Shown here in pieces: positions 21,261 through 32,929 of a DNA stretch of 64,000 nucleotides. Each line of letters opens with the position of its first letter. Position 1 is the stretch's first letter. Source of the stretch: Mikania micrantha (lineage: Eukaryota > Streptophyta > Magnoliopsida > Asterales > Asteraceae); NCBI GenBank assembly GCA_009363875.1, contig CM018696.1, forward strand, positions 19,543,475 through 19,607,474, read 5' to 3'. Both the position numbers and the translations under genes were made by a program. The notes under the pieces are model-generated. The model saw nothing but the letters and a program-made list of their open reading frames with translations. It had not been told where the DNA came from and searched no databases.

Positions 21261-22890
21261 TTTAACATCGAATTGTATGAATTCAATAATTATGGTTTTT
21301 TCAACGAGCATGAAAATTCAACTGATAGTTTCGATATCTCTTATTTAATGAGAACCATATGATTTTTCGGATCAACATAAACGAATTTGATCAAATCAAA
21401 TTGTAAGTTTTGAGATCTATGTTCGAAACTATGTGTACCTGTTATATTTGTTTTGAGTTGATTAATTTCCAAATTGGAAGCATGGTTGAACTCGTTTGGA
21501 ACCATAGAACCAAAGCCCCATGGTTCGGGGACCGATCGGGTTCGATTAGTGGGTCAATTGGAGTGGGTTCGGTTGGGTTAGAAAAGGGAAACCAATGAGT
21601 TAATGTTTAAAAGAATTAAAAACCAAGAATTATCCTGAACCCTTAGCGTTCTAGAGTGGTTGGAGGCATGTGTTTGGTGTGGGAGGTCGTGGATTTGAGA
21701 CCATGCTTCACCGGTTTTGCACAAAAATGTCATTTTTGGTACTTGTTTCATAACTCGTTCATTTTAACTCCGATTTAATCCATTCTAGTTGCGTTGGAAC
21801 CAAAATTGAACTCCGGACATAATGAGATGATAAAATTTACATTTTAACCCGAAAACATTATCGTGTATAATTACGTGTGTTAAAAACGAAATCGTATATA
21901 CTTATACGATTTAAACAAACGAACTCAAAGTTGTACATACTTTGTATGTACGTTTCAAACAATCTAACATACGTGTGTTGACACATATGTGATTACAAAC
22001 ACGATCGGACATTTCAAATACCGTAACGTTATTGTAATAACACAAATTCTTTGTAAAAGGTTGTCTACGCGATTTCACGTGTATTTGATCATTCAGTTTG
22101 CATTTTAAGGTGCGTACACAACCCATTTTTACTTTTACTGTTTTGGAGGAGAAAACATGTGCAATCAAACATTTTTAGATACATATCATTTGCATGAGTT
22201 CGCTATTTAGTATAAGTGCGAACATAATGTTTGAAGTCCTTACATATCAAACCGTTTAGTTTGCCGTAGTGCAAAACGTGGTAATTGAAGATACATCTAT
22301 TGGGTTTGACAAACCTCACTTGGTAGATTGTAGGTCTACGCATTTGTTTGACTAGCCAATTCAAACATTACTATAGTTTATGCTGGACAATAGTGGAAAT
22401 GTAACAATTCATTCATACAGTCAGCTTCGGTGTCGACGAAGCAGGTCTTGGGTTCAAAGAATAAGAGTTAATATTAATGGTGTTAATATACATAATAATG
22501 AAAATAAATGTTAACTGAAAGGTGATTATTGAAAGCAACCTAACCCTATATTCCTTCACAGTATGTACCTTATTACCAAATAAGATAAGATTAAAACAGA
22601 ATTAGGTCGATTAATTATCATCATTTTCACTAATTACATTTAGTCTATGGGTTTTGCTATATTCACTGCCTTCATTTTCCCGTTACATAAATGTGGCAGA
22701 ATGACACCTAATTTTAGTAAAGGTGTGAACATGTTAAATAATCATCCTATTTTTGATTTTCTAAAAAATAAATTGTCTACGGATTAAATGGAATTGTTTA
22801 CACATATTTACACGTTTCTTCTAACTATAATAATTAATCTTTTATCCTTTTACAGTATGTCAATAAGTGGTAGTGCTATATATTATGAGA
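21261..22890. other. Intergenic; possible decayed SINE at 21645-21720
   Basis: No gene. TAGAGTGGTTGG and GGTCGTGGATTTGAGACC have A-box/B-box-like spacing, but no poly(A) or TSD was found. The rest is unremarkable AT-rich DNA. Confidence 0.4.
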
Positions 22891-22893
22891 CTT

Positions 22894-23667
22894 GGGGTCG
22901 TTTGGTTGGGTCTGAATCAGTAAGTGCTGAATGGTTAAGATGTCTGAATGGTTAAGAGGGTCTGAATGGTTAAGAGGGTCTAAATGGTTAATTGTTTGGT
23001 TGCACATCTGAATCACCAAAAAAAAAAAAATTTTTTTTCCCATAAAACCCTAGCATCCCGTCGTCCTCTTAACAATCGCATCCCGTCTCCCCCGTGCCAC
23101 AGCCCACCGCATCTCCTCCGCCGTAGCTCCTCCGCCTGTCTTCGCCTTGCCGACGCATCTCACAATCACATCTCATCTTCGCCCATCGCCTCTTGCCGCC
23201 TCCAGCGCACCATCGCCGAACCCTCACCATCGTCGTCGTCTTCGTCGCCTCCATGGCACCTCACCGTCGCTCAAGGTAAGAAAACCTCGAACCCTAACTG
23301 TTTGTGGCTCCGATCGTCGTCAAGAGGGCATCAGGAAGACGGCCGGTTGTTGGCAGAGGTGGGCAGAGGTGCGATGGCCGGTGGTGGGCGCGGTGGTTGT
23401 GCAGAAGTGCGATGGCCGGTGGTGGGCAGAGGTGCGATGGCAAGTGGTGGTGCAGAGATGCTCGTGAGATGGTGATGCAGAAGTCCCAGCCCTCTTCCTT
23501 CACGTCTGAATGATTCAGACTCCATCCCATGTCTGAACCATTCAGACCTCCATTCAGACAATTTACCCCATTTAGATGTGATTTTTTTGCACCAAACAAA
23601 TGGTCTGAATCTGAACCATTCAGATTCAGATCCATTCAGACCCATTCAGATGCTACCAAACAACCCC
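22894..23667. mobile_element. Harbinger-like TIR element with GC-rich, exon-like cargo
   Basis: Ends GGGGTCGTTTGG and CCAAACAACCCC. Sub-terminal TCTGAATGGTTAAGAGG-type repeats point inward from both sides. Flanking trinucleotides CTT and TTA do not match cleanly, so the superfamily is uncertain. The interior (23041-23490) is GC-rich, unlike its surroundings, with overlapping open frames, an ATG and a GT donor-like CAAGGTAAG. This resembles captured gene sequence, but I recognise no protein. Confidence 0.65.
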
Positions 23668-23751
23668 TTAATTTCATAAGTCACTAGCCGATCGTAATTT
23701 ATATTTAAATAGGCTAAAATTTGAGTGTTACATGAGTTAAATATATATATA

Positions 23752-24644
23752 GGGAAGTGTTCAAATAATAACCCACTCTTAAATCAATAACCCGAATCAC
23801 CCGTCAAGTCTAAATCTAGGATTTTTTTTAACATCGTTGTAACCATGGTTGTAGAAGTCGTTAGGCGCTAGTCGGGCGGCGAGGTACCGCCTAGGGATTA
23901 ATCGGGATTAATCGGCGCTAGGCGGATTGGAATTTTTATATGTAATTTTACAAATATATATTATATACACACATCAATATCAATAATTTAAAATAATACT
24001 TCAAATAAATTTAAAAAATATACTTAAATATACTAAAAAAAGTACTTTAAAGTGCAAACTTAAACACTGAGTTCAAAGTTTAGAGATAAATTTCGATGTT
24101 AACTGCCTGGATTCTATGTTTCAGAGACATATTAAAGATTTTTAGTTGAGAAATGTCTAAATAATCATATAGTTGATCCCTTTTTACCATAAAAAAGTCA
24201 AAAAAAAGTCAAAAAAAATAAAAATCTGACCAGGCCGCCTAGTACCGCCTACTGGCGCCTAGCACCTAGGCACCGCCTAGGCCAAAAATTAGACAGTAGA
24301 TGTGCGCTTAGCGCCTAGGCGCCTTCTAGGCGGTCGCCTAGGCCGATTTTTACAACATTGGTTGTAACACATTTAGAACACTATGTTCTTTTATGAGTTT
24401 GTGTAAATTCATCACAGTTTAAGAGATATCATCGTTGTAGGTTTTTAATTTACAGCACTGTAACTGTTTTAAACACAAAAATTACAACGATGTAAACTCT
24501 AAATTTTCGAAAACTCAAAAAAGAATATAGTGTTTTAAAATCTAAATGTGTTACAAATATTTTCAAAAAAAAATCAATATTTGGCTTCATCTTGGTAAAG
24601 TTATCCGGGTTATTGCAATAAAGGTGAGTTATTATTTGTTAACA

Positions 24645-24648
<4 letters not shown>
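23752..24648. mobile_element. Foldback/TIR element hosting a hAT insertion
   Basis: Inverted ends: AAATAATAACCCACTCTTAA at 23763 mirrors the GGTGAGTTATTATTTG block near 24622, flanked by TA-rich DNA. The interior blocks ATGTTCTTTTATGAG and GTTACAACG types also mirror. It is split by the 23844-24360 hAT element. Confidence 0.6.
23844..24360. mobile_element. hAT-type element, GGCGCTAGGCGG-rich
   Basis: Perfect 8-bp TSD GTTGTAAC at 23836-23843 and 24361-24368. Ends CATGGTTGTAGAAGTCG and CGATTTTTACAACATTG are imperfect inverted repeats with terminal CA/TG. Both sub-terminal parts are rich in GCCTAGGCG-type units. There is no ORF. Confidence 0.85.

Positions 24649-24686
<38 letters not shown>
24649..24686. 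repeat. (AT)n microsatellite
   Basis: Uninterrupted AT dinucleotide run next to the element above. Confidence 0.95.
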
Positions 24687-24688
<2 letters not shown>

Positions 24689-24689
24689 T

Positions 24690-26098
24690 AAGTTATGCAA
24701 CTAAAAAACATGCATATTCCATAGTTTAAATAACATCATATTTTACATAACTTGAATTAAATATAATATAATTTATTAACGCATACATTCGTCAGAATAG
24801 GTTTAAAAACTTTTGGTGTAACAATTATAAATTATGTTTTAGTTTTATTTTCAACTATGTGTTAACATTTTTATATAATGTAATTAATAAATGTTAATTT
24901 AAATAAATTATACTTATTTCTTTAAATATTACTTATTTGTTATTATTTCAATACAATGTTTTTTCATAATTCCAATAATCCAATCATATTAATGTTTAAA
25001 AAATTTTAAATTCATCCACAAAAATCAATTAGTATCATTATATATTGCTATAATCTATTATACTTAATAAATCAAAATAATTTTGGACACGTGTTATAAA
25101 TCTAGAGCATCCTCACACTATACTTCCCACTCCTCTCTCCTAATAAATACATTACTTTATTAAACACTAATAATAATAATTATATAATTATATATTCTTT
25201 ATACCTTTTTCAATAAAAAAATGTTCTTAATAGCAAAAAAATATATTACATAATAGTATTAAATACTAATTATATTATATATATACATTTGAATATTTGA
25301 TAATTAAAAATGATTTCTTAATATAATAAAAAATATTTTAATATTAAAAACCACAGTTTTAAAAAATCAAATTACTATAAAATATGAAAAATTTCTAATA
25401 ATTTACAAATCATAATAACTTTTTATATTTTATAAGTCATTATTATAAACTATTTTTTTTCTTTATCAACTTGTGTAATAATAGATAACATCCTATTATT
25501 TTGTAAAAAAATGACATTTTTTAAAAAACAACTTTTTAAGATGAAATGTTTAAAAAATTAAACTTTGAAAAAGGAATTTTTTTTAAAATACAATATTATT
25601 ATTTTATTTTATGTATTAAAGTTATATTATTGAATACTTATTAATTTTTATTCAACCCGTGTAACACACGGGATACTAACCTAGTTTTAAATATACTAAG
25701 ACATGTAATTTGGGCATTATGATATTAAAAGTATTAAATAAAAGTCAAATAAAATAATAAATTCATATAAAAAGGAGTAAATTACATAAATCGTCATGTA
25801 TATTCACTCATTTTATTAATAACATCCTTTATTATAAATAGTTACAAAAAACATCCTTAAATTAAAAATTTATAATGGATTTCATCCTTAAAATTAAATA
25901 AATCGTCCTTTAATTACACTACATAAATCGTCCATTATATTGAGGAAAATGATGAAATCCATTATAAATTGTCAATTTTAAGGAATACAAATAAAGGATG
26001 TCATATATAAAAATGAGTGAATTTAAAGGACGATTTACGTAATTTATTCTATAAAAAGATTCGTAACTAATTTCATTTTAAATTCATTTAGTTAATAG
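24690..26098. other. Intergenic, very AT-rich
   Basis: No gene. The part 24895-25000 is a reverse-complement relative of 27195-27300 (shared TAAGTAATATTTAAAGAAAT block), so the region forms a long, decayed inverted repeat with the duplication to its right. Confidence 0.5.
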
Positions 26099-26106
26099 TA
26101 TATTAA

Positions 26107-26366
26107 CTTTTTTTGAACGACCAACTAATCAACTGTTGGGTACTCCGTACATGGCCCCCAATGGCTAAAGGATGCACGAGTGGGATCAAGGATCGAACCC
26201 AACCAGCAACCAATTGTCGGGAAAAACCCAACCCAAGCACCCGCTTAAAGGCATGACGGTGAAAGACCGCTAAACCGAGTGAGATCAAGGATCGAACCCA
26301 AGACCTGGGTCTCATATCACTTCCCTCATACCTCCATCTTACCATTAGGAAAGACATCATTGGTTA
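26107..26366 (-). mobile_element. tRNA-type SINE with TSD TATATTAA
   Basis: TSD TATATTAA at 26099-26106 and 26367-26374. On the minus strand there are two perfect B-box cores GGTTCGATCC, and the end reads GGTCGTTC followed by an A run. The paralogous site near 27309 lacks the element and reads straight through GTATATTAACTATTATAC, giving an empty-site comparison inside the same window. Confidence 0.83.
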
Positions 26367-28078
26367 TATATTAATTATTATACATATTATAGTACATTAT
26401 CATTAATAGTTAACTAAATTTTATAACTATAATCTATTAAATATGAAAGAGAATCGGGAAACTAAAAAGCAGATGGACTAAATAGCGAAAAGTGTTTACA
26501 AACATCTTCATTTATTAGTATTAATAAATTTGGACAAGGGTTTAAAAAAATCAGAATTGAACCGTACGTCTATGTAAACTTATAGTTATATCCAGTGGCA
26601 TATCAAGAAATTTTCGTCAGTAGGGTAGTAAACGAATAGAAGAATACGACATGGTTAAAACAAGTAAAAATGAGCTTATTAAAAGGATAACAAATTGAAA
26701 TTAAAAAAACGATATATGCACTATAATCACACTCGTGGAACTTAAACTCCTAGTCAGTTAAATTTATAAATTCAAAACAAAATCTTCTTCTTCTTCATCT
26801 ATCAAGAATTCAATATGAAATATCTTTGTATTTCGAGTGATCCAAGACCTGGATTCTAAAAATGATTTAACAACAAAATGAAGAATAATCGTAAATTTTA
26901 TTTTGATTATACCTGAAGGTTGAGTTTAACTAATATAACCATATCAATCCTATCTACTTTGTGTTATATTTGAGTTTTTACATTATTTTCATAACCAGAT
27001 CGGACCAACTGACCATATTGAGAACAAATTAAATGATCGTAAGAAACTTTTGGTGACACCCAATTAATAAATGAAGTTATTTTTAAATGTATGAGATTAA
27101 TATATAAAATGGGAGGATATGATATAAGTATAATTTATTTAAAATTCTAGCAATAATGATACTAATATGAGTGAATTTAAAAATTTTTAAACATTGGATG
27201 TGATTGGATTATTTGAATTATAAAAATACACTGTATTAAAATAATAAAAAAATAAAAAAATAAGTAATATTTAAAGAAATATGTATAATTTATTTAATTT
27301 AATTAATTGTATATTAACTATTATACTTATTATAGTACATTATCATTAACACTTAACTAATTTATACAAGTATAATTGATTAAATTTGAGAGAGAAACGA
27401 GAAAGACTAAAAAGTAGATAAACTAAACAGTGACAAGTGCCTACAAATATTTTTATTTATTAGTATTAATAGATTTAGACAAGTATTTACAAAATCAGGA
27501 TTTCTCACGTCTATGAAAACCTATACTTATAACGAGTGACATATCAAGACATTTTCATCAGTGGGGGTAATAAACGAATAGATGAAAATGACATGCCTAA
27601 ACAGGTAAAAATGAGCTTGTTAAAAGGATAACAAATTGAAATTTTAAAAAAAATTATATACATTATAAGTACATTCGCGGAACTTAAACTTCTAGTCAGT
27701 TAAATTCATAAATTCAAAACAAAATTTTCTTCATCTTCATATATCAAGAATTAATGTGAAATAACTTGTATTTCAAGACCTGTATTCTAAACATATTTTA
27801 ACAACAAAATAAAGATTCATCGTAAATTTTAATTCAAATTTTAATTTGATTAGACCTCGAGGCTGATTTTAACTAATATAACCATATCAATCCTATCTAC
27901 TTTGTGTTATATTATTTGAGTTTTTGACATTATTTCAATAACCAGATCGGACCAACTGATCAGACCGAGAACAAATTAAATGATCGTATGAAACTTTTGG
28001 CGACACCCAATTAATAAATGAAATTATTTTTAAATGTATGAGATTAATATATAAAATGGGAGGATACGATATAAGGGG
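26362..28078. repeat. Direct duplication, two copies 947 bp apart
   Basis: Copy 1 is about 26362-27131 and copy 2 about 27309-28078. Anchors: ATAACCAGATCGGACCAACT at 26991 and 27938; ATTATAGTACATTATCATTA in both. Similarity is clear but with many substitutions and small indels, so it is old. No ORF. Confidence 0.85.
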
Positions 28079-29095
28079 TTTTGGCATGAATTATGTCATA
28101 TACCAAACATTTAATTGAAGGGATTACGTGTGATTAAAGAGACAATTATGTAAAACAGAATATTTAACATGCATGTGTTTGGTCACATGTTTAAGGATCA
28201 TGCAATTAGTGACCATGCCTGATTCTGTTACATATGAGATATGTGTGAGAGGGAAAATAAGGTTAGATGGTCGCTTCATTCTTTTCTCCTTCCTAAAATC
28301 TCCAAACACACATTTTATTTCAGAATCTTAATTTATTCATGTTGAATAATACTATACAAACAATTATTGTATAATTGTATGTATCATATTAAGTTATTGA
28401 AAACCACATTAATTTTCACTAATAACATATACTTTTTTACCATTAAAAATACAAAGTTGAACCGGTCAGACCAAAAACCAGTACTTTTCTTACGCAGTTT
28501 GTATGCAATTTGGCATCAAAGGTTAAAATTAAAGTTTTATTGTTTGAATGAGTCGATCAAGCCATATTATTCTTTATAAAATAATTAAATCATTCAATTT
28601 ATAGGCAAGCTAGCTTTTATAAAATTTAATATATAAAATCTCTCCTAACATCATGTTGTCCTTCTATATGTTCTTGTGGGGCCTTGAAATAAACATCGCA
28701 AAGAGAATTGGATGAGGGATTTTGACTATTTGTCACAAGTCAACATGTTGAGTGGATGGATCACTATTTACTTGCAGATAAAAAAAATAAATAAATGTTT
28801 CATCAAGACTATAACTAAATATCGAAATAATTATTTAATTTCTTATTATGTTTTAAGTTAAATGATAGTACGAAGAAGTGAATCTAATTAATACTCTAAG
28901 TACATTATTATATCGTATGAATCATAATCGTTTTTAATAAACTTTTTTGTCAAATAATCAGTGAACTAAATTTACACAAACACTTGTTAGATATTTTAGT
29001 GTAATTGGGGTTAATTTGATCGATCAATATGAATTATGAAATCATTAAACATGTTAGGTGTGGGGTGCACGCTTGTTTAATATTTTATAAATTCA
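28079..29095. other. Intergenic, AT-rich
   Basis: No gene or element with definable ends. Confidence 0.5.
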
Positions 29096-29104
29096 ATGGG
29101 GGTT

Positions 29105-29210
29105 CCAAGGGGGCAACGCCCCCTTGGCGGGGGTCCGGGGGCAGCGCCCCCGGTTAGCGGGGTCCAAGGGGCGGCAGCCCCTGGCGGGGTCCAAGGGGCA
29201 GAGCCCCTGG
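29105..29210. repeat. Cluster of four GC-rich hairpins
   Basis: Four consecutive inverted repeats in otherwise AT-rich DNA: 29105-29127 (CCAAGGGGG/CCCCCTTGG), 29135-29153 (CCGGGGGC/GCCCCCGG), 29164-29184 and 29191-29210 (CCAAGGGGC/GCCCCTGG), spaced 27-30 bp and joined by GGCGGGGT-like linkers. Stems differ between units while pairing is mostly kept. Confidence 0.9.
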
Positions 29211-29221
29211 CTGGGGTCGAG

Positions 29222-29380
29222 CTGGAGGCAGTTTCCAAATTTTCTAGCCTAAGTTATATTAAAAAATCAATAGAAATTTGATTTTTACGAATTTTACATG
29301 AAAATTTGGTTTACAACTTTTGTGGCAAAATCGTGAAAAACAAAAGTTTGGAAAAACTGCCTGGAGGCAGTTTCCAAATG
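29222..29380. repeat. Repeated GGAGGCAGTTTCCAAAT with hairpin
   Basis: GGAGGCAGTTTCCAAAT occurs near 29225 and again near 29363. The second forms an inverted repeat with TTTGGAAAAACTGCC just before it. It may be part of the same element as the GC hairpins. Confidence 0.6.
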
Positions 29381-29860
29381 TTTTGCGCCCAGAAATGATC
29401 GAATTCGTGAGACTCTGGTTCATTCAATTTTACACAGCGAATTTCATACTTGTTCTTGAGCGAAATCGAATTTTATCCGATCAAATATTTGGGTGAACCG
29501 CAAATAGTTTGATCTGAAAGTGTGTTCCACGACTTTCGATTCATCCGTTGTTCGTGTTTTTTCTGGAAATTCTCTACATCACTATGATGTATTTTTTACC
29601 TCAAAAATCCGCATGGACACTAGAATGTTTTATTATGTCAATTAATTATATAAGTCAACATGTTTTACGTTTAATTAAAAACCTATGATGGTTTCTATGC
29701 TCAAAGTTATTTTTATATTCATGCATATCTTTATTTAAGCTATCGTGTTACGTCATACAAATAAATAGTCGGTGTGATGTATTTAATAGGTTAAAACTCA
29801 TGGATATACATTTATAACTTACATTTGATGAAATAAATACGTTTTTATTAGTAAAAATAG

Positions 29861-29890
29861 GTTTTTTTTTTTTTTTTTTTTTTGAACGGC
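29861..29890 (-). mobile_element. 30-bp retroposon scar with 12-bp TSD
   Basis: Perfect 12-bp repeats TAGTAAAAATAG at 29849-29860 and 29891-29902 flank an insert that reads, on the minus strand, GCCGTTC then 22 A and a C. It looks like the extreme 3' end of a SINE; the 26107 SINE ends GGTCGTTC plus A run. Confidence 0.75.
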
Positions 29891-30082
29891 TAGTAAAAAT
29901 AGTTATCCGTATAAGATAGATGGTCAAATTTACCATTCATCTTAATTTTCCTTTTTTATTACAAGGGACCAATCAAATTACTTGATTTGATGCGAAAGGA
30001 CCCGACTGATATTACATTGGACTAACCATGGTCCACCGAGTGTAAATTACAATCCTACCCTTAAGAATATGACGTGGCGTCC

Positions 30083-30750
30083 AGGGGCGTACCTACTCAT
30101 TGTGTATGGGGGTCGACCGACCCCAATGAACTTTTTGATTTTTAACGTTGTATAAACGATCTAATCTCGACCGACCCTCAAAATATTTTGTCAACGACCC
30201 CCATGAAAATTTGACGAACCAGATGAAGCCCAATTTAAATCATTTTAAATCCAAAAATAATAAAATAATACTCAATAACGCAATATGCATTACTTGTGAT
30301 TAAACACAGTTGGTAATTAATGTTCGAGTGATTGAATTTGATGTTCAGAAATAATGTTCGGATCTTTACTAAAAATAGGTTAAAACAATAACTTACTTAT
30401 ATACGCTTTTGTCATTTACATCTGAACAACCATAATTTATATATTAAGTGATTATTGTATAATTTTAAAAGTTGAAACTTATTAGCATGATGAAAAAATT
30501 AGTTAATTTGTAATTTAAATAGTATTATTTCGAATCATGTCAAAAGAAAATCAATTTTATCATATCATCATAATTAATGAGATAATTATTTGACGTGTTT
30601 TTATTATGTATTTGTAACTAAATTTAGTTTTATCATTTTTGGGTAATCCGACCCAACCCAATTCGAATTGGTCAAAAAAATATTTAGCGATAAATAACTA
30701 CTCAAAAAAAATTCCGACACCCATAAAAAAAATTTCTATGTCCGCCACAT
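30083..30750. mobile_element. Decayed hAT-like element upstream of the NAC gene
   Basis: Left AGGGGCGTACCTA and right TATGTCCGCCAC resemble the hAT ends of the 17257 element. No TSD is recognisable. It lies between an ACGTGGC motif at 30072 and the gene's TATA region. Confidence 0.45.
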
Positions 30751-30824
30751 GTGTTAGACTACTTGAGCGAAATCTTACTACTAAAACCAACGGTGTGTGA
30801 CCGTTGATTCTGTACGGTTCACCC

Positions 30825-30834
30825 TATATTAATA
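30825..30834 (+). promoter_or_regulatory. Probable TATA box of the NAC gene
   Basis: TATATTAATA about 105 bp upstream of the ATG, followed by a CT-rich leader (CATCTCTCTAACAC, TTTCTCTCTCTAAACC) typical of plant 5' UTRs. An ABRE-like ACGTGGC lies at 30072-30078, now separated from the gene by a transposon. Confidence 0.6.
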
Positions 30835-30937
30835 CCATGTTCCCATACTTCTATTTACATCTCTCTAACACACTGACGTTCTTCATTTCTCTCTCTAAAC
30901 CCTCAAATCAAGAATAATCGAACCGTTTTTGTTAATC

Positions 30938-32274
30938 ATGGAGAGTACAGACTCATCGACCGGTTCTCAGTTACCGCAGCTGCCACCCGGATTCCGGTTC
31001 CACCCGACCGATGAAGAGTTGGTGGTTCACTACCTCAAGAAACGGGTCGCTGCCGCACCGCTTCCGGTGGCCATTATTGCCGAGATCGACCTTTACAAGT
31101 TCGACCCATGGGAGCTGCCCGGTACGTATAATATTAACTATGTTTATCCGTGTTATCATACTACCAGAAAACTGGGTATTTGATTAGCAAATTGCAAAAT
31201 TTGCAACTGTTGCCACTAATTTTGAGACTATTAATTTTTAGTCGCAAATTTTATGACCACCACAGTCACAGTTTGAGTCATAAATACCCAGTTTTCTAGT
31301 AGTGATAACACAATTATTAGTGGTAATTATATTGATGGTGTGTTTTAGCTAAGGCAACGTTTGGGGAGCATGAGTGGTATTTTTTTAGCCCTAGAGACCG
31401 GAAATACCCGAATGGAGCTCGGCCTAACAGGGCGGCGAATTCCGGGTATTGGAAAGCTACCGGAACCGATAAGCCGGTGATGACGTCCGGTGGTATGCAG
31501 AAAGTTGGTGTGAAGAAGGCACTAGTTTTTTATGGCGGGAAGCCCCCAAAAGGAGTTAAAACGAATTGGATCATGCATGAATATCGACTTACAGATGGTA
31601 AAACGGTGTCGAAACCGCATGGTTCCGATCCCTCCAAACAAAAAGGCTCGTTAAGGGTAATAATTTAAAATTTAAAAATCTTTATTGATAACTTTTTGAT
31701 GCATGAGGCTCCATCATATCTGACCGATTACTTTTTCCATTGATTGATTAATTATTAGTTAGATGATTGGGTTTTGTGTCGAATCTACAAGAAGAACAAT
31801 ATGCAGAGACCCATGAACAGTGAAGGTTGCGATCATCACAACATGACCGGGATATTGTCGTCTATACCTCCATCGATCTCACTCGCGGGCGGGCACCACA
31901 CGATGGTGGATAATCAAGAACACAACCTCTTGTTTGATGTTAGAATGAACTCGACCGACACCGACACCAACATCGCGAGTCTCTTGCCCGTAAAGCGGTC
32001 ACTATCGGGTCTATTCTGGAATGAAGACGCACCCACTGGCAACTCATCATCCACATACACCAAAAGGTTTCTTACGGCCGAGAGTAACAGTGATATTAGT
32101 GTCATGGCGACAAGAACCACCGATGAAAACGGTGGTTCGATCGCGAGTTTACTCAGTCAGCTGCCACAAACGCCACAATTGCAGCAGCAACAACAGCAAA
32201 CAATGTTGGGTTCGATTGAAGACGGTGTTTTCCGGCATCCGTATCAGTTGTCTGGTATGAATTGGTATTCTTAG
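30938..32274 (+). CDS. NAC transcription factor, NARS/NOR-like group, three exons
   Basis: Exons 30938-31121, 31349-31656 and 31759-32274 join in frame to 335 residues. The introns have GT..AG ends (CCCG|GTACGT..TTTTAG and AGG|GTAATA..ATTAG) at the usual NAC positions. Residues 15-176 form the DNA-binding/dimerisation NAC domain: LPPGFRFHPTDEELV, DLYKFDPWELP, EWYFFSPRDRKYPNG, NRAANSGYWKATGTDK, KKALVFYGGKPPKG, TNWIMHEYRL and DDWVLCRIYKK. The C-terminal half is the divergent activation region with a Gln run at about 300-313, ending in NWYS. The MESTDSS start and NWYS end are shared with the Arabidopsis NAC056/NAC018/NAC025 and tomato NOR group, which act in seed, tapetum, ripening or senescence programmes. 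Orthology within the group cannot be settled here. The ATG at 30938 is preferred over an upstream TTG. The gene looks intact. Confidence 0.95.
31159..31304. mobile_element. CACTA-type MITE in intron 1 of the NAC gene
   Basis: On the minus strand it starts CACTACTAGAAAACTGGG. The other end, TACTACCAGAAAACTGGG, is an inverted match with two differences; the inverted repeat continues through TATTT. The 146-bp insert makes up most of the 227-bp intron. No TSD is clear. Intron borders are not affected. Confidence 0.7.
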
Positions 32275-32690
32275 ATCAGCTTTGGTCACTAAAAACCCTA
32301 AAATTAAGGTAAGAATGATACATGATCTTTAAACTTCTAACATGTCTGCAACATGTATCCATATGTACTTCAACTTAATTATTTCTGTATTATATATTAA
32401 TTAATTAATATATGTAGAGCTAGTTTATATATATATACATACACAAACACACACACATATACAATATATGGGTTCTTGCATTTCTAAACACCATTATCAG
32501 TATAATATTTATGTTATAAACTTTTCTGAATAATGAAATTATTTCACTACTACAATTGAATTAATAAATATTTAATACTTGAATTAATTAAGTTTACCTC
32601 AAATAGTTTTGGTTTTTGCCCTGGCTAGCTAGGGTGGGAATTTATTTGTTTATTTGTTTTAATTATAACTTTGAAATAAGTTTGATAATA
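32275..32690. other. NAC 3' flank
   Basis: Expected 3' UTR and downstream DNA, AT-rich, with short TA and CA runs at 32425-32460. AATAATGAAATT at 32531 could act as a polyadenylation signal, but the site is not determined. Confidence 0.4.
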
Positions 32691-32693
32691 TAT

Positions 32694-32886
32694 GGCGTAG
32701 CTTAACAGGGGCCGGGTGGGGCGACCGTCGCCCTCTTTTTTCGTCCGTAGTGTTAATTTTTCGACCGAAATGTTATTTTTAGTTAAAAATCGAGGTTTCG
32801 CCCCTCCTTAATTCAAAAAATTAACATGTATTCTAGGTTTCAAAAAATTTCCACCCCTTCTCACTTTGCCCAAGCTTCGCCACTAT
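32694..32886. mobile_element. Short TIR MITE
   Basis: Left GGCGTAGCTT and right AAGCTTCGCC are inverted near-repeats bounding about 190 bp with a GC-rich left part. No TSD could be fixed, so the superfamily is unassigned. Confidence 0.5.
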
Positions 32887-32888
32887 AT

Positions 32889-32927
32889 TAACATATATAT
32901 ATATATATACACACACACACATACATA
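32889..32927. repeat. (TA)n(CA)n microsatellite
   Basis: TA run followed by CA and CATA units. Confidence 0.9.
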
Positions 32928-32929
32928 CA

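Noticed and set aside
23294..23645. Host gene in the GC-rich 23-kb region
   Set aside because: The stretch is bounded by transposon ends, has competing frames on both strands and no recognised domain; kept as possible captured sequence only.
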